Source: Treponema sp.
Lineage (GTDB): Bacteria > Spirochaetota > Spirochaetia > Treponematales > Breznakiellaceae
Assembly: GCA_009780285.1 (NCBI GenBank)
Contig: WRAL01000093.1
Span: 1 to 6,348, forward strand
DNA: 6,348 nucleotides
Direction of reading: 5' to 3'
Shown: piece by piece, positions 5,150 through 6,348 of the stretch
How positions within the stretch are numbered: the first letter of the stretch is position 1
Layout of the letters: each line of letters starts with the position of its first letter
Position numbers and translations under genes: made by a program
Notes under the pieces: model-generated
The model's input: only the letters and a program-made list of their open reading frames with translations
The model's database searches: none
Told to the model about the DNA's origin: nothing

Positions 5150-6339
5150 TAGCGAGCCCCTCCCTTGGCTTTGGTCATCGCGTAGAGAATAATGCCGTAG
5201 GTGATTATCAGGCGCAGCATTTCGGGGACGCCCGGTATGTCGGGCATCATCACGTTGGCCAAGGGCAGCGCGATGGTGAGAATGCCGTTAAACAAAAAGG
5301 CCCCCAGCAAAACGTCGAAAACCCTGGCCCGCTTGACCGTCGCGCCGCCTATAAGAACCGAGGCCACGGCGGTAAAGCCCATCATCAAGGGCGCGTTGTA
5401 CATCTGCAAAAAACCGAAACTCTGCGCGTAGACGACGATCCCCACCGCGCCGAGCGAGGTTGAAATGGCCGTGCCAAGGATGCGCATTCGATCCACGTTG
5501 ATGCCGGAAGCCCGCGCGTAGCCGGGATTGGAACCAGCTGCGCTCATCATCATGCCAAGGCGAGTCTTTGTGAAGAGCCACATCAAAAGGCAGCAGATAA
5601 AAAACAGGAGCAAAAGGCCGGTGGGCACGGCAAATGCGCCGATCTCGAAGCTTAGGATGTCGTTGAAGGCGCCGCCGAAATCGTCGCGCAGGTTTATAAC
5701 CTGGCGCAGGCCGCTTCCGGTGGCCGGAAGGATCAGAATGCTGGAACGAACCGGCAACAGCGCCCAAACTATGTTGAAAGCGGCCACGGCGGAAAAGCCG
5801 ACGTAAACGGAAACGGCCATCTCGCTGCCCTTGACCCGGTTAAGAAGCATCCCGTACAGAATCCCCAGGCCCACGCCCAGCGCCGCGCTAATAAGGATGG
5901 CGACCGTGGCCAGCGCCACGGAGCGCCCGGCCGGGCTTGCGATAAAGTCGAAAAGGCCGTAATTGTTCATTTCGATGCTTAGCACGGCGCCTAAAAGCCC
6001 GCCGACTATGCCGACCGTCACGCCGAAGTTGGGGCCTATGCCGCTTTGAATGCCGGGAACCATTGCCAAAACAAGAATGCCCCACATTCCCCAGCGGCGC
6101 AGCGCGTCCCCCAAAAAGGACGGAATGTTCATGCCGTAAATGCCGGCCATTATAAACAGCAGCGCGAAAAGCGCAAGTATGATCAGGCGCGGCAGGCCAA
6201 AATCCAAAAGGATTTTCTTGATCGCCTTGGCGGCGCCCGCGTCCACCACGTGGACGAGCGAGGTGTCCGCGCCGTCCAGCTTGATCGTGGCCCAGGCGAA
6301 CGGCCGGTCGAGGGGGTGGCCCGCGCGCGGCGCGCTCAC
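5149..6339 (-). CDS. ABC transporter permease, BPD_transp_2 family, partner subunit (5' end uncertain, may extend past the right edge)
   Basis: The protein has 396 residues if GTG 6339 is the start. Membrane segments begin near residue 50 (LPRLIILALFALLFIMAGIYG starts there). FGVTVGIVGGLLGA (105-118) is a typical channel-lining stretch, and TRLGMMMSAAG (259-269), ASGINVDRMR (277-286) and LIGGATVKRARV (329-340) form the coupling-loop and C-terminal signatures. It would pair with the 500-residue permease, whose ATG shares a base with this stop. The frame is open through the last nine bases of the window (TGG GCG TGG), and no ribosome site is visible before the GTG, so the real start may lie outside. 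Residues 8-35 do not look like permease; they resemble a short piece of a DUF35 OB-fold protein. A normal permease of this type would begin near KKILLDFG (41-48), where the codon before is ATC rather than ATG. Confidence 0.8.
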   Translation of the reverse strand: MSAPRAGHPLDRPFAWATIKLDGADTSLVHVVDAGAAKAIKKILLDFGLPRLIILALFALLFIMAGIYGMNIPSFLGDALRRWGMWGILVLAMVPGIQSGIGPNFGVTVGIVGGLLGAVLSIEMNNYGLFDFIASPAGRSVALATVAILISAALGVGLGILYGMLLNRVKGSEMAVSVYVGFSAVAAFNIVWALLPVRSSILILPATGSGLRQVINLRDDFGGAFNDILSFEIGAFAVPTGLLLLFFICCLLMWLFTKTRLGMMMSAAGSNPGYARASGINVDRMRILGTAISTSLGAVGIVVYAQSFGFLQMYNAPLMMGFTAVASVLIGGATVKRARVFDVLLGAFLFNGILTIALPLANVMMPDIPGVPEMLRLIITYGIILYAMTKAKGGAR

Positions 6340-6348
6340 CCACGCCCA
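6235..6348 (-). other. OB-fold (DUF35-like) stretch in frame ahead of the permease
   Basis: The frame reads HPLDRPFAWATIKLDGADTS and then LVHVVDAG before the permease begins. The patterns PFAWA-I-LDGADT and L-H-V are what I know from the C-terminal OB-fold of DUF35 (Zn-ribbon OB-fold) proteins, not from permeases. It could be the remains of a neighbouring gene fused in frame, a chance resemblance, or a join of unrelated sequences in the assembly. The resemblance is from memory and not tested. Confidence 0.35.

Overview
The window is GC-rich bacterial DNA with tightly packed genes, mostly on the minus strand. The style of the genes and repeats suggests a spirochaete, perhaps Treponema-like. 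That placement is inference: there is no rRNA or marker gene here to fix the taxonomy.

Right part (minus strand, about 3647-6348): two BPD_transp_2-type ABC permeases overlap by one base (TAATG). They are the membrane half of a simple-sugar or nucleoside importer whose ATPase and binding protein would lie past the right edge. A GC-rich hairpin at 3616-3641 follows them. Next comes a minus-strand set of a small nucleotidyltransferase (MNT) gene, a HEPN gene overlapping it by 8 bases, and, 24 bases further on, a PfkB-family sugar kinase that resembles fructokinases. A kinase downstream of a sugar-type importer would fit uptake followed by phosphorylation, with a toxin-antitoxin-like MNT/HEPN pair between them.

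Middle part (about 782-1910): a traX-family membrane-protein gene on the plus strand starts at a GTG with a good Shine-Dalgarno site. It is broken by two apparent one-base losses, so a simple ORF scan sees only its last 184 codons. On each side lies a copy of the same roughly 100-116-base structured repeat, each with three consecutive hairpins. The two copies share loop sequences, but their stems differ by paired changes. The downstream copy runs into the sugar kinase gene and supplies its last seven codons and stop. Directly at the traX stop codon is a separate 110-base palindromic element with 19-base perfect inverted ends. It looks like an IS630-type MITE inserted at the TA of a CTAG.

Left part (1-744): a minus-strand pair transcribed off the left edge from a recognisable sigma70-like promoter. 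It consists of a small exported, probably beta-barrel protein and the N-terminal third or so of a PHP-domain metal-dependent phosphoesterase. The PHP gene is open at the left edge.

The signals most worth following are the structured repeat family with compensatory stem changes, the doubly frameshifted traX between its copies, the MITE at the traX stop, and a short OB-fold (DUF35)-like stretch in frame ahead of the rightmost permease.
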